Positions 7,924 through 17,166 of a stretch of DNA of 64,000 nt are shown piece after piece. The stretch is taken from assembly GCF_000473145.1 (NCBI RefSeq), contig NZ_KI421500.1, forward strand, positions 3,673,583 through 3,737,582, given 5' to 3'. The position numbers and the translations under genes are program-made. The notes beneath the pieces are model-generated. The model searched no databases. It was not told the origin of the DNA and saw only the letters and a program-made list of their open reading frames with translations. This DNA is from Leisingera daeponensis DSM 23529 (GTDB lineage Bacteria; Pseudomonadota; Alphaproteobacteria; Rhodobacterales; Rhodobacteraceae). The first letter of the stretch is position 1. The number at the start of each line of letters is the position of its first letter.

Positions 7924-8655
7924 CTACAGGAGCGGTCCGGTCTGGTCCAGATAGGCTGCATCAAACTCAGCCAGTTCCACCAATCCAGCATGATCTTCAA
8001 AGGACACGCGAGCGTCTCGAAAGGTCACCAGTCTTCTTTCGCGCAGCTGTCGCAAGACGCGATTCACATGAATGGCACTTAACCCCAGCACATCGGCCAA
8101 GTGATACTGGGTAAGTGGGCAGTCGTATCCTTCTCTGGATCCCATACCGACCAGTGCCAGCCTCGATCCCAGTTCCAACAGAAAATGTGCCATCCGGGCG
8201 TCCGCGTCGCGCCTGCCGATCCCTACAAGGTGTTCGACCACCATTGCCTCGTCCCGCGATGCCGCCCAAAGAATGGCTGTCGCAAGCCGCGGCGTATCCG
8301 AGAAGGCCGCCAGAAGGTCGCTCTTCAACACTTCGGCGGCCTCGATGTCCACGATGGGTTCGAAACTGTGGTCCGAGGTGCGCAACAGCACGCTGCGCAA
8401 GCCGAGGAAATCCCCGGGCACCTGAAAATCGACAATCTGGCGTGTCCCGTCAGGCTGGAGCTTGTAGGAACAGACCCAACCCGCGGACAGAATATAGGCG
8501 GCTTGATCGGATTGCCCCTGATGGACCATATCGCGCCCAGCGACGAAGGAGCGGCGGCGCTGGTGCAGTCGTTCAAGCACGGCCAGCTCGACATCGGACA
8601 GGGCGACGAAGGCCGAGAGCTTCCGGGTCAGAGGGCTGTGTTCAACTGATGTCAT
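7924..8655 (-). CDS. Crp/Fnr-family transcriptional regulator
   Basis: A 243-residue regulator. The N-terminal cyclic-nucleotide-binding-like domain (about residues 20-130) shows GRDMVHQGQSDQAAYILSAG and a PGDFLGLRSVL segment. The C-terminal winged helix includes LTQYHLADVLGLSAIHVNRV around residues 180-205, the Crp-type recognition helix. The region is without the four-Cys pattern of oxygen-sensing Fnr. The ATG at 8655 has GGGAGG just upstream. Its place inside the stress block, next to groESL, makes it a candidate regulator of these genes, but no operator was identified. Confidence 0.85.
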   Translation of the reverse strand: MTSVEHSPLTRKLSAFVALSDVELAVLERLHQRRRSFVAGRDMVHQGQSDQAAYILSAGWVCSYKLQPDGTRQIVDFQVPGDFLGLRSVLLRTSDHSFEPIVDIEAAEVLKSDLLAAFSDTPRLATAILWAASRDEAMVVEHLVGIGRRDADARMAHFLLELGSRLALVGMGSREGYDCPLTQYHLADVLGLSAIHVNRVLRQLRERRLVTFRDARVSFEDHAGLVELAEFDAAYLDQTGPLL

Positions 8656-8803
8656 GGGGCCTCCCGGAGCGTCGTGACCCAAGAGCGGAAATCGGCCCGG
8701 ACACTGCTCTGGATCAGTCCAGCATAAGGCAATTCCTGCGAGAAGTACGGATGTATTTGAACCTCATCTTTCCCGGTTCACGATGCCAAGAAAGGAACCC
8801 CGG

Positions 8804-9040
8804 ATGTCCACGGCGAGCGAACATGCAGGCGAGGCCGCCCTATCGATCTGCGAGGCGCTCCTGCTTGCCTTGAAAGATCGCGCGCTGCTGCCGGAGCACG
8901 AGATCCTGGGGGTGCTTCGCGACGCCGCAGCGACGCATGAGAACGCGGTCGGGACCGAACTCGAAACGGAAAGGCACCGAGCGGTCGCAGACTTGATCAA
9001 CGCGATCATTGCTGGCGGCAACTCTGTTCGGCGCTTGTGA
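8804..9040 (+). CDS. Small conserved helical protein
   Basis: A 78-residue protein beginning MSTASEHAGEAALSICEALL with a helical repeat-like core (LPEHEILGVLRDAAATHENA). The ATG at 8804 has AAAGGA about eight bases upstream, unlike the in-frame ATG at 8783. It has no signal or membrane segment. I recall similar proteins in rhizobia and roseobacters beside stress genes, without function. It precedes groESL but is separated from it by about 200 bases with its own control elements. Confidence 0.6.
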   Translation: MSTASEHAGEAALSICEALLLALKDRALLPEHEILGVLRDAAATHENAVGTELETERHRAVADLINAIIAGGNSVRRL

Positions 9041-9155
9041 CGTCAAGCTTCAACAGTGGGCGGGAGCATTTATGGATATGCACTCATGGAAAGCAAAAAA
9101 GATATTCTTTGAGGCGCTATTGTAGAACCCCTGCTCAGCCATCACTTCAGTAGCA

Positions 9156-9182
9156 TGGGCGCTCCGGTATGGCGAGTGCCAA
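9156..9182 (+). promoter_or_regulatory. CIRCE-like HrcA operator
   Basis: TGGGCGCTC, nine bases, then GAGTGCCAA. The consensus CIRCE element is TTAGCACTC-N9-GAGTGCTAA; the right arm matches 8 of 9 and the left arm 6 of 9, with exactly nine bases between. It lies about 55 bases before the groES start, the usual place for HrcA repression of groESL. The fit is by eye. Confidence 0.55.
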
Positions 9183-9236
9183 AGCACATCCCAATATCGC
9201 CATGCTCCCTTGGATAACCGAAGAAGGAGCAATTAC

Positions 9237-9524
9237 GTGTCGTTCACTCCACTCCATGACCGGGTTCTCGTCCGCCGCATCGAAGGCGACGCGAAGACCT
9301 CAGGCGGGCTCATCATCCCCGACACCGCAAAAGAGAAGCCGCAGGAGGGTGAGATCGTCGCGGTCGGCGCTGGCGCCAAGGACGAGGATGGCGAGCGCAT
9401 CGCCATGGACGTCAAGGCTGGCGACCGGATCCTGTTCGGGAAATGGTCGGGCACCGAAATCAAGCTCGACGGCGAAGACCTCATGATCATGAAGGAGAGC
9501 GACATTCTCGGCGTCATGACCTGA
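9237..9524 (+). CDS. groES: Co-chaperonin GroES
   Basis: A 95-residue Cpn10. It forms the heptameric lid of the GroEL folding chamber in the cytoplasm. Family signatures are [13 protein letters not shown] at the start, the mobile loop [20 protein letters not shown], and the end [19 protein letters not shown] start at 9237 is preferred because GAAGGAG lies just upstream and the protein then begins VSFTPLHDR as in the family; an in-frame ATG at 9210 would add nine unusual residues. It is followed after 44 bases by groEL and preceded by a CIRCE-like site. Confidence 0.95.
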   Translation: MSFTPLHDRVLVRRIEGDAKTSGGLIIPDTAKEKPQEGEIVAVGAGAKDEDGERIAMDVKAGDRILFGKWSGTEIKLDGEDLMIMKESDILGVMT

Positions 9525-9568
9525 CCCCGACAGCGACGCCGAAATTTCACTCTCAGGAGCACCCAATC

Positions 9569-11197
<1,629 letters not shown>

Positions 11198-11248
11198 TCG
11201 CTGACTGCTGAGCACATGTACCTCGAGAAGAGCAATCCGATGCTCCAT

Positions 11249-11273
11249 GGAAATGATTACCGATTAGTTCGTT
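11249..11273 (+). promoter_or_regulatory. Possible EcfG-type promoter
   Basis: GGAAA, 16 bases, CGTT. The general-stress sigma factor EcfG of alphaproteobacteria recognises GGAAC-N16/17-CGTT, so this has one mismatch. It lies about 30 bases before the start of the small basic protein gene. The two perfect sites near 62.1-62.3 kb make it more believable. Confidence 0.35.
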
Positions 11274-11302
11274 GGAAGAATTTACAAAGAGGAGAAACTG
11301 AA

Positions 11303-11437
11303 ATGTCCAAAGGTGACAAACGACGCGGAAACCGGGAAGTGAAGAAGCCGAAAAAAGCAAAGGAAAAGGTCGTCGCAACAGCCGACTTCACAAAGGGCAA
11401 GACCTTGACCAGTCTTGGCGAGCACAAGAAAAAATAA
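11303..11437 (+). CDS. Short Lys-rich protein after groEL
   Basis: A 44-residue, strongly basic protein: MSKGDKRRGNREVKKPKKAK with a C-terminal GKTLTSLGEHKKK. AGAGGAGAAA precedes the ATG at 11303 at good distance. It may bind nucleic acid or be disordered; no fold is evident. Similar short peptides follow stress genes in other alphaproteobacteria, from memory. It is 105 bases after groEL and may have its own EcfG-like promoter. Confidence 0.6.
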   Translation: MSKGDKRRGNREVKKPKKAKEKVVATADFTKGKTLTSLGEHKKK

Positions 11438-11699
11438 CCGCTTGTGGAAGTCCCACGCGATGAGTCTAGCAGACTTGAAGCTTGCTTTCCCTACGACACA
11501 CCTTCTTTGCCGTGAACGCTATCTCATCTCGGGCCGAGCGACCCGGAGTGTTGCTCGGCAGAGGATAAACAAGACCGTCTAAACAAGCGCGACGTTGCAT
11601 GAGATTGCGCGATCCAAACATGAACACACGCCGCACACGACATTCCTTAAGCCGCTAAAATTGCTTAAAATCCTTACCATCCATCACTGGACAGCCACA

Positions 11700-11950
11700 A
11701 AGCGCGTCTTCGAGTGACCGCTTCTTCGGGGTTTTCCGCCGTTGGTGCAATTTGCAGCATCGGCCACTTTGGGCTCCGAGCTGACCTGCGGCGGTGCGGC
11801 AGGCGGTCTGCAGCAAGATCGCCAAGCCGTCCAGGTATCCGAAGACAGCAGGCAGCCCAATCTCGACATTCATTCTGCGCCTGCATTGCCTTGCCCCTCC
11901 CGTCGGCCGGGGGCGGGAGCTGACCTTCTCTGCGCCGTCAAAGAACGGCA
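11700..11950 (+). repeat. Dispersed repeat family B, copy 2
   Basis: Contains TTTGCAGCATCGGCCACTTT then GGGCTCCGAGCTGACCTGCG and a following segment with CAGCCCAATCTCGACATTC, both echoed at 21.3-21.4 kb. It fills most of the gene-free stretch between the groEL block (ends 11437) and the IS5 element (starts 12003). The rest of that stretch shows nothing I recognise. Confidence 0.5.
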
Positions 11951-12056
11951 GCACTACGCAGCAGCGGACATTGAGGCTAGACACTTTTTCGGCGTCAACC
12001 AAGGCATTGTTGCAGAACTCGCTCTTGAGGCCTGACTCCCCCTTTCCCCTCCGAAC

Positions 12057-13028
12057 TTAGGCGACGCGGATGATCTCAGCGGTGCCGAGTGCGTTGAAGC
12101 GGTTGATGAGTGCGATGCGGATATGGATCTCGACGGTTTGGCGGTCGGGGTCTCTTGCGGCAATGCGCTCGCCGAATGCCTTTAAGCAGCGCATCTTTGC
12201 CTCGATCCGGCTTCGGACGTGGTATCCTGTCCAGCGCTTCCAGAAGGCCCGGCCGTAGTGTCGGGTGGCTCGCAGAGTTTCGTTTCTGACCTGCGCAGCC
12301 GGACAATCTTCTTTCCACAACCGGCCATTCTTGCGGATCGGGATGATCGGGGCCGCGTCGCGTTCGAGGATCGCGGCATTGCAGCGTCGCGTGTCATAGG
12401 CACCATCGGCGATCACGGTGCCGATGTCTTCGTCCTCGGGGAACTGACCCAACAAGTCCGGTAAGACCGGGCTGTCGCCGTCGCGGCTGGGGGTGAATTC
12501 GACGGCACGGATGTCAGACGTGGCAGCGTCCATCGCAAGATGAACCTTGCGCCCCTCTCATTGATTGCCTTGCAATCAACTGCCGGGCAGCGATTGGCGC
12601 CGCCCCTGAACGCCGTGCTTGCGGGCCTGCCACTCACCATCGCCAAGGAACTTGATCCCGGTGCTGTCCACAAGCAGGTTCAGCGGCCCATCGGCGCGGC
12701 GATATGGGATCTGGACGGCCAGCATTTTCTGTCGGCGGCACAGCGTAGAGAAATCCGGAGCGGGCCAGTCCAGACCCGCCAGGTGCAAAAGGCTGGTGAC
12801 CATCCCGACGGTCTGCCGGAGGGGCAGCTTGAACAGAACCTTGATCGACAGGCAGAACTGGATCGCCGCATCCGAGAAAACCGCAGGGCGACCGGGGCTG
12901 CCATCATGCGGCGCGAGCCAGGTCATCTCTTTGTCCAACCAGATCAGAAGCGACCCGAGCTTTCTGAGCGCATCGTTGTAGCTGGACCAATTCATCGTAC
13001 GGTAGCGGGCAGGTGCTGGCTTGCTCAT
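12057..13028 (-). pseudogene. IS5 transposase broken by a hairpin-bearing insertion
   Basis: DDE transposase. The 5' part (13028 to about 12590) shows LVDSTGIKFLGDGEWQARKH, containing the first catalytic Asp; the 3' part shows IADGAYDTRRC with the second Asp and YHVRSRIEAKMRCLK with the Glu. Where the family reads GRRQ-W-RKVHLAMD, this copy has about 42 bases in place of one codon. The net 39 bases keep the frame but introduce two TGA stops and a perfect hairpin. The remainder is colinear, so disruption was probably recent. Confidence 0.8.
12561..12579. repeat. Hairpin inside the transposase insertion
   Basis: TTGATTGC-CTT-GCAATCAA is a perfect 8-base inverted repeat with a 3-base loop. It lies wholly within the extra bases that interrupt the IS5 transposase frame. 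A second, different hairpin-bearing insertion is at 31482-31504 in another transposase. Confidence 0.75.
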
Positions 13029-13094
13029 ATGCCGCGTCTAACCGCATGGATTCGTGATGTGAATCCTTAGCACTCAGAATTCTGCAACAACGCC

Positions 13095-13383
13095 CCGTGC
13101 AGGTAATCTGAAACGTTTCGGCGTGGGGTTATCAGACACTCTGCCCGATACGCTGCGCGAGCTTACTGATAGAGGGGTGCCTCTGCCAGAAGCGCTGGCC
13201 CCATTCACGTCAAATGCCGCTGATCTGCTGAAACTGCACCACAAGGGTCGTCTGAAAGCGGGCATGGACGCCGATATGGTGGTTCTTGACGAAAACCTTG
13301 CCGTGCGGCATGTGATGGCCAGGGGGGAATGGCATGTCCGCGATGGCCAGATAGCCCGGCGCGGCATGTATGAAAAGGTTTAA
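13095..13383 (+). pseudogene. iadA: Isoaspartyl dipeptidase (iadA-like), C-terminal fragment
   Basis: From the IS5 border the frame reads RAGNLKRFGVGLSDTLP, then LPEALAPFTSNAADLLKL and GMDADMVVLDENLAVRHVMA, the C-terminal metallo-amidohydrolase signature of beta-aspartyl (isoaspartyl) peptidases. The metal-binding N-terminal two thirds are missing, so the fragment is not active. In cyanophycin degradation this enzyme splits the beta-Asp-Arg dipeptides released by cyanophycinase, and it stands just before the cyanophycinase gene on the same strand. It was therefore probably the first gene of this cluster before the IS-linked loss. Confidence 0.8.
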
Positions 13384-13439
13384 GCGTCCGCGCGGTCCCC
13401 GGTGACTGCCCGTTCCAGCACCGGAAGGTATTTTGAGAT

Positions 13440-14327
13440 ATGTGCCCTGCACCCGTTGATGCAGAGACCCCGCGCGGGTTCATCATTCCGATCGGCGGCG
13501 GTGAAGACCGTGTCAAGGAAATGCAGATCCACCGGAAGTTCGTGGAGCTGTCCGGGGGGCGGGAGGCCGACATCGTCGTGATCCCGACGGCCTCGATGCT
13601 GGAAGAAACCGGACCGGACTATAACCGGATTTTCTCCGAGCTCGGCGCGGGCAAGGTGGAGTTTCTGCCGATCTCGCGCCGTGCCGATTGCGACAATCCC
13701 GATTTTGCCGAAATGCTGGACCGCGCGACGGGGATATTCATGACAGGCGGCAACCAGTTGCGCCTGTCGGCGATTCTGGGCGGCACGCTTGTCGCGCAGA
13801 AAATCCGGCGCCGGAATGCGGCGGGTGTGCCGGTTGCCGGAACCTCCGCCGGTGCCTCGATCATGTCCGAGCACATGGTTGCAGGCGGCAGCAGCAATTC
13901 CGCCCCGGCCGAAGGCAATATCACGCTGGCGCCAGGCATGGGCCTGACCAACGCCGTCATCATCGACCAGCATTTCACCCAGCGCAACCGGCTGGGGCGG
14001 CTGCTAACTGCCTCGTCTTTCAATCCTTTTCTGATCGGCCTGGGCATCGACGAAGATACTGCTGCTTTCATCGGGCCGGATAACGTCATTGAAGTCGTCG
14101 GTAGCGGAACAGTCACCGTGGTGGATGCCAGCCACCTGACGCACTCGTCGATGTGGGACGCCCGCCGGGGTGAGGCACTGAGCCTTCTGGGGCTTCGGCT
14201 TGACGTTCTGGGCGAAGGGTGCCGTTATGATCTGACCGCTCGTCAGGCTTTCCCGCCGGATGAGCATATGGCGTTCTGCACTTTGCCGGATCCGTCCGGG
14301 AGCACGGCCGCCAGCGGGGGGGGATAA
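13440..14327 (+). CDS. cphB: Cyanophycinase
   Basis: A 295-residue serine exopeptidase of the peptidase S51 family that releases beta-Asp-Arg dipeptides from cyanophycin. Motifs: GFIIPIGGGEDRVK near the start, IFMTGGNQLRLS, and the nucleophile elbow GTSAGASIMS around residues 134-143 whose first Ser after Thr-Gly-like turn is the expected catalytic residue. GLGIDEDTAAF follows, as in the family. No signal peptide is present, so it acts on intracellular granules. It follows the iadA remnant by 56 bases and precedes cphA by 23 bases, clearly one operon. Confidence 0.93.
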   Translation: MCPAPVDAETPRGFIIPIGGGEDRVKEMQIHRKFVELSGGREADIVVIPTASMLEETGPDYNRIFSELGAGKVEFLPISRRADCDNPDFAEMLDRATGIFMTGGNQLRLSAILGGTLVAQKIRRRNAAGVPVAGTSAGASIMSEHMVAGGSSNSAPAEGNITLAPGMGLTNAVIIDQHFTQRNRLGRLLTASSFNPFLIGLGIDEDTAAFIGPDNVIEVVGSGTVTVVDASHLTHSSMWDARRGEALSLLGLRLDVLGEGCRYDLTARQAFPPDEHMAFCTLPDPSGSTAASGGG

Positions 14328-14350
14328 CAAGCTAACCGACGGGGAGCCTC

Positions 14351-17152
14351 ATGAAAGTAGTCTCGACTAATGTCTTTGTCGGCCCAAACGTCTGGGCGAG
14401 TTTTCCGGTCATTCGCCACGTCATTGACTTGGGTGTTTTGGAAGAGTGGCCCTCGGCAAAAATCGGTTCCGGCTTTATCGACGCATTGATTGAGGCTCTG
14501 CCTGGTCTGAAGGAGCACGGCTGCTCTTACCGCGAACCCGGAGGTTTCATCCGCCGTCTGCGCGAAGATGACGGCACCTGGCTGGGCCATGTGCTGGAAC
14601 ATTGCGCCATCGAAGTGCAGAATGTGGCCGGGTCGGATGTGACTTTTGGCCGGACCCGCAGCACCGGCGAACCCGGCCAGTACAACATGGTCTATGAATA
14701 CCGTCAGCGCGATGTCGGCCTGGACGCGGGCAAGCTGGCGATGCGGCTGCTGATGCATCTGCTGCCGCAGCCTCTCAAGGATCAAGTCGAATATGATTTC
14801 GACCCGAATTTCGATTGGAACGACGAGTTGCGCAGCTTTGTCCTTCGGGCGCAGCGCAAGGAATTCGGCCCCTCGACCGGCTCTTTGGTGAAGGCCGCGC
14901 AGGAGCGGGACATCCCCTGGATCAGGCTCAATTCCGGCTCGCTGGTGCAGTTCGGGCATGGCAAGTTTCAAAAGCGCATCCAGGCGACCATCACATCCGA
15001 GACCAAGCATATCTCGGTCGAAATCTCCTGCGACAAGGAGGACACCCACAATCTGCTGAACGACCTGGGCCTGCCGGTTCCGCAGCAGCGCATGGTGTAT
15101 TCTGCGCGTGAGGCGGCCAGAGCAGCCGCGCGCATCGGGTTTCCGGTCGTGGTCAAGCCGCTGGATGCCAATCACGGGCGCGGCGTATCGATCAATCTGA
15201 ACTCGGAAGCAGAGGTTGAGGCCGGCTTTGCCGAAGCCAAGGAGCATTCCCGCAGCCGGGCGATTCTGGTGGAAAGCTTCATCACCGGATTTGATCACCG
15301 GATGCTGGTGGTGAACAACAAGCTGGTTGCGGTGGCCAAGCGGGTGCCCGGCCATGTGGTCGGCGACGGCACCCATACGATTGGTGAACTGGTTAAGATC
15401 GTGAACCAGGACCCGCGCCGCGGCATCGGCCATGAAAAAGTGCTCACCCGGTTGGAGATCGACAATCAGGCCAACCGCCTGATGGAAAAAGCAGGTGTGA
15501 CTGAAGACAGCGTGCTGCCGGATGGCGAGATTTTCTATTTGCGCTCGACCGCAAACCTCTCCACCGGCGGCACCGCCATCGACCTGACGGATGTTGTGCA
15601 TCCTGACAACCGCGACATGGCCGAACGCGCCATCATGGCGGTGGGGCTGGATGTCGGAGGCGTCGACTTTCTGATCGACGACATCACCAAATCCTACAAG
15701 GACATCGGCGGCGCGATTGTCGAGGTGAATGCGGCGCCCGGTTTCCGGATGCATGTTGCGCCGTCGGAAGGCAAGGCGCGCGACGTGGCGGGCAAAGTGA
15801 TCGACATGCTGTTCCCGGCCACTGAAAAGACGCGCATTCCGATTGCCGCAATCACCGGCACCAATGGCAAGACAACCACCTCGCGGATGCTGGGCCATAT
15901 CATGAAAACCAGCGGCATGACCGTTGGCATGACCTCGACCGACGGCGTCTATGTGGATGGCAAGCTGAGCGTCAAGGGCGACATGACCGGCCCGAAATCC
16001 GCGCAGATTGTCCTGCGCGACCCGGTGGTCGATTTTGCGGTGATGGAAACCGCGCGCGGCGGGCTGGTGCGCTCAGGCCTGGGGTATCAGCGTTCGAATG
16101 TGGCAGCCTGCCTGAACGTCTCGGCGGATCATCTGGGCCTTGGCGGCATCAACACGGTCGAAGAACTGGCCGTGGTCAAACGTGTGGTGGTTGAAAGCGC
16201 CACCGATACGGCGGTGCTGAATGCTGATGACATCAACTGCCTGAAGATGGCCGACTACGCCGCTGCTGATCAGATCTTCTATGTCACCACCAACCCCGGC
16301 CACAGCCTGGTCAAGGAACATATCAAGGCGGGCGGCAAGGCCATCGTGCTGGAAAAAGGCATGAATGGCGACATGCTGACCATCTATGACAATGGGCTTC
16401 ATATCCCGGTTCTGTGGTCGCATCTGATCCCGGCAACACTGGAAGGCAAGGCGATCTTCAATGTTCAGAACGCCATGTTCGCCGCTGCCATGGCCTATAG
16501 TTTCGGGGTTGATCTGGACAATATCCGCCACGGTCTGCGCACCTTCGATACCAGTTACTTCCAGGCACCGGGACGGATGAATGTCTTTGATGAGCATCCT
16601 TTCAAGGTGATCCTGGACTACGGCCACAACCCTGCCGCCCTGAAGGCGATGGCTGCGCTGGCTGACCAGATGGAGGTCAAGGGCCGCAGGCTGTGCGTGG
16701 CGTCCATGCCCGGTGACCGGCGGGATGAAGATGTGGCTGATGCCGGCGCCTCACTTGCCGGGCATTTCGACCATTTCATCTGCAAGGCCGATGACCATCG
16801 CCGCGGGCGAGGGCACGACGAAATCCCGCAGATGCTGCGCAAGGCGCTTATGGACGCTGGAACGGCGGATGAGGCGATCTCGATCATTCCGGACGAGGTC
16901 GAAGCCTTGAACAAGGCTCTTGAAATGGCTGGGCCAGGTGACTTGCTGGTGATTTTCGGCGACGATACAGCGCGCTGCTGGAAACAGATTATCTATTTTA
17001 ACTCCGATGGAGAAACGCCCGAGGCCGGAACCGCACCGGCGGCCAGTCCCGTGGACACCTCTTTTGAGGATATGTTCGAGATCGACCAGAACCTCATCCG
17101 GGACGCGCGCGGTGTGCGTCTGGCCCGCGAAATTAGTGAAGACGCGGATTGA
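14351..17152 (+). CDS. cphA: Cyanophycin synthetase
   Basis: A 933-residue enzyme that builds multi-L-arginyl-poly-L-aspartate from Asp and Arg with ATP. The order is normal: an N-terminal domain with WLGHVLEHCAIEVQNVAG, an ATP-grasp domain (about residues 220-480; FPVVVKPLDANHGRGVSINL and GAIVEVNAAPGFRMH) that adds Asp, and a Mur-ligase domain (about 495-890; P-loop ITGTNGKTTTSRMLG near 500, then METARGGLVRSGLGY, VSADHLGLGG and DYGHNPAALK) that adds Arg. A 30-residue acidic tail follows. All key motifs look intact, so it is probably active. GGGGAGC precedes the ATG. Confidence 0.95.
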   Translation: MKVVSTNVFVGPNVWASFPVIRHVIDLGVLEEWPSAKIGSGFIDALIEALPGLKEHGCSYREPGGFIRRLREDDGTWLGHVLEHCAIEVQNVAGSDVTFGRTRSTGEPGQYNMVYEYRQRDVGLDAGKLAMRLLMHLLPQPLKDQVEYDFDPNFDWNDELRSFVLRAQRKEFGPSTGSLVKAAQERDIPWIRLNSGSLVQFGHGKFQKRIQATITSETKHISVEISCDKEDTHNLLNDLGLPVPQQRMVYSAREAARAAARIGFPVVVKPLDANHGRGVSINLNSEAEVEAGFAEAKEHSRSRAILVESFITGFDHRMLVVNNKLVAVAKRVPGHVVGDGTHTIGELVKIVNQDPRRGIGHEKVLTRLEIDNQANRLMEKAGVTEDSVLPDGEIFYLRSTANLSTGGTAIDLTDVVHPDNRDMAERAIMAVGLDVGGVDFLIDDITKSYKDIGGAIVEVNAAPGFRMHVAPSEGKARDVAGKVIDMLFPATEKTRIPIAAITGTNGKTTTSRMLGHIMKTSGMTVGMTSTDGVYVDGKLSVKGDMTGPKSAQIVLRDPVVDFAVMETARGGLVRSGLGYQRSNVAACLNVSADHLGLGGINTVEELAVVKRVVVESATDTAVLNADDINCLKMADYAAADQIFYVTTNPGHSLVKEHIKAGGKAIVLEKGMNGDMLTIYDNGLHIPVLWSHLIPATLEGKAIFNVQNAMFAAAMAYSFGVDLDNIRHGLRTFDTSYFQAPGRMNVFDEHPFKVILDYGHNPAALKAMAALADQMEVKGRRLCVASMPGDRRDEDVADAGASLAGHFDHFICKADDHRRGRGHDEIPQMLRKALMDAGTADEAISIIPDEVEALNKALEMAGPGDLLVIFGDDTARCWKQIIYFNSDGETPEAGTAPAASPVDTSFEDMFEIDQNLIRDARGVRLAREISEDAD

Positions 17153-17166
17153 CCGGAGGCACCGGA

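Larger units (their letters stand above)
12003..13094 (-). mobile_element. IS5-family insertion sequence
   Basis: The ends read inward as GGCATTGTTGCAGAACTC from 12003 and GGCGTTGTTGCAGAATTC from 13094, near-identical inverted repeats. It carries one transposase gene on the minus strand, now broken. Fragments of closely related copies occur at 39059-39226 and at about 54004-54046. It directly abuts the beheaded isoaspartyl dipeptidase gene at 13095. Confidence 0.85.

Noticed and set aside
9041..9155. Sigma-32-type heat-shock promoter upstream of groES
   Set aside because: No segment had both the CTTGAA-like -35 and CCCCAT-like -10 boxes at proper spacing, so only the CIRCE-like site is reported.
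14243..15898. Long open frame on the minus strand opposite cphA (551 codons)
   Set aside because: It mirrors the third-codon-position GC pattern of cphA, has His/Gln/Arg-rich composition and no recognisable domain. cphA itself has all its motifs, so this is an antisense shadow.
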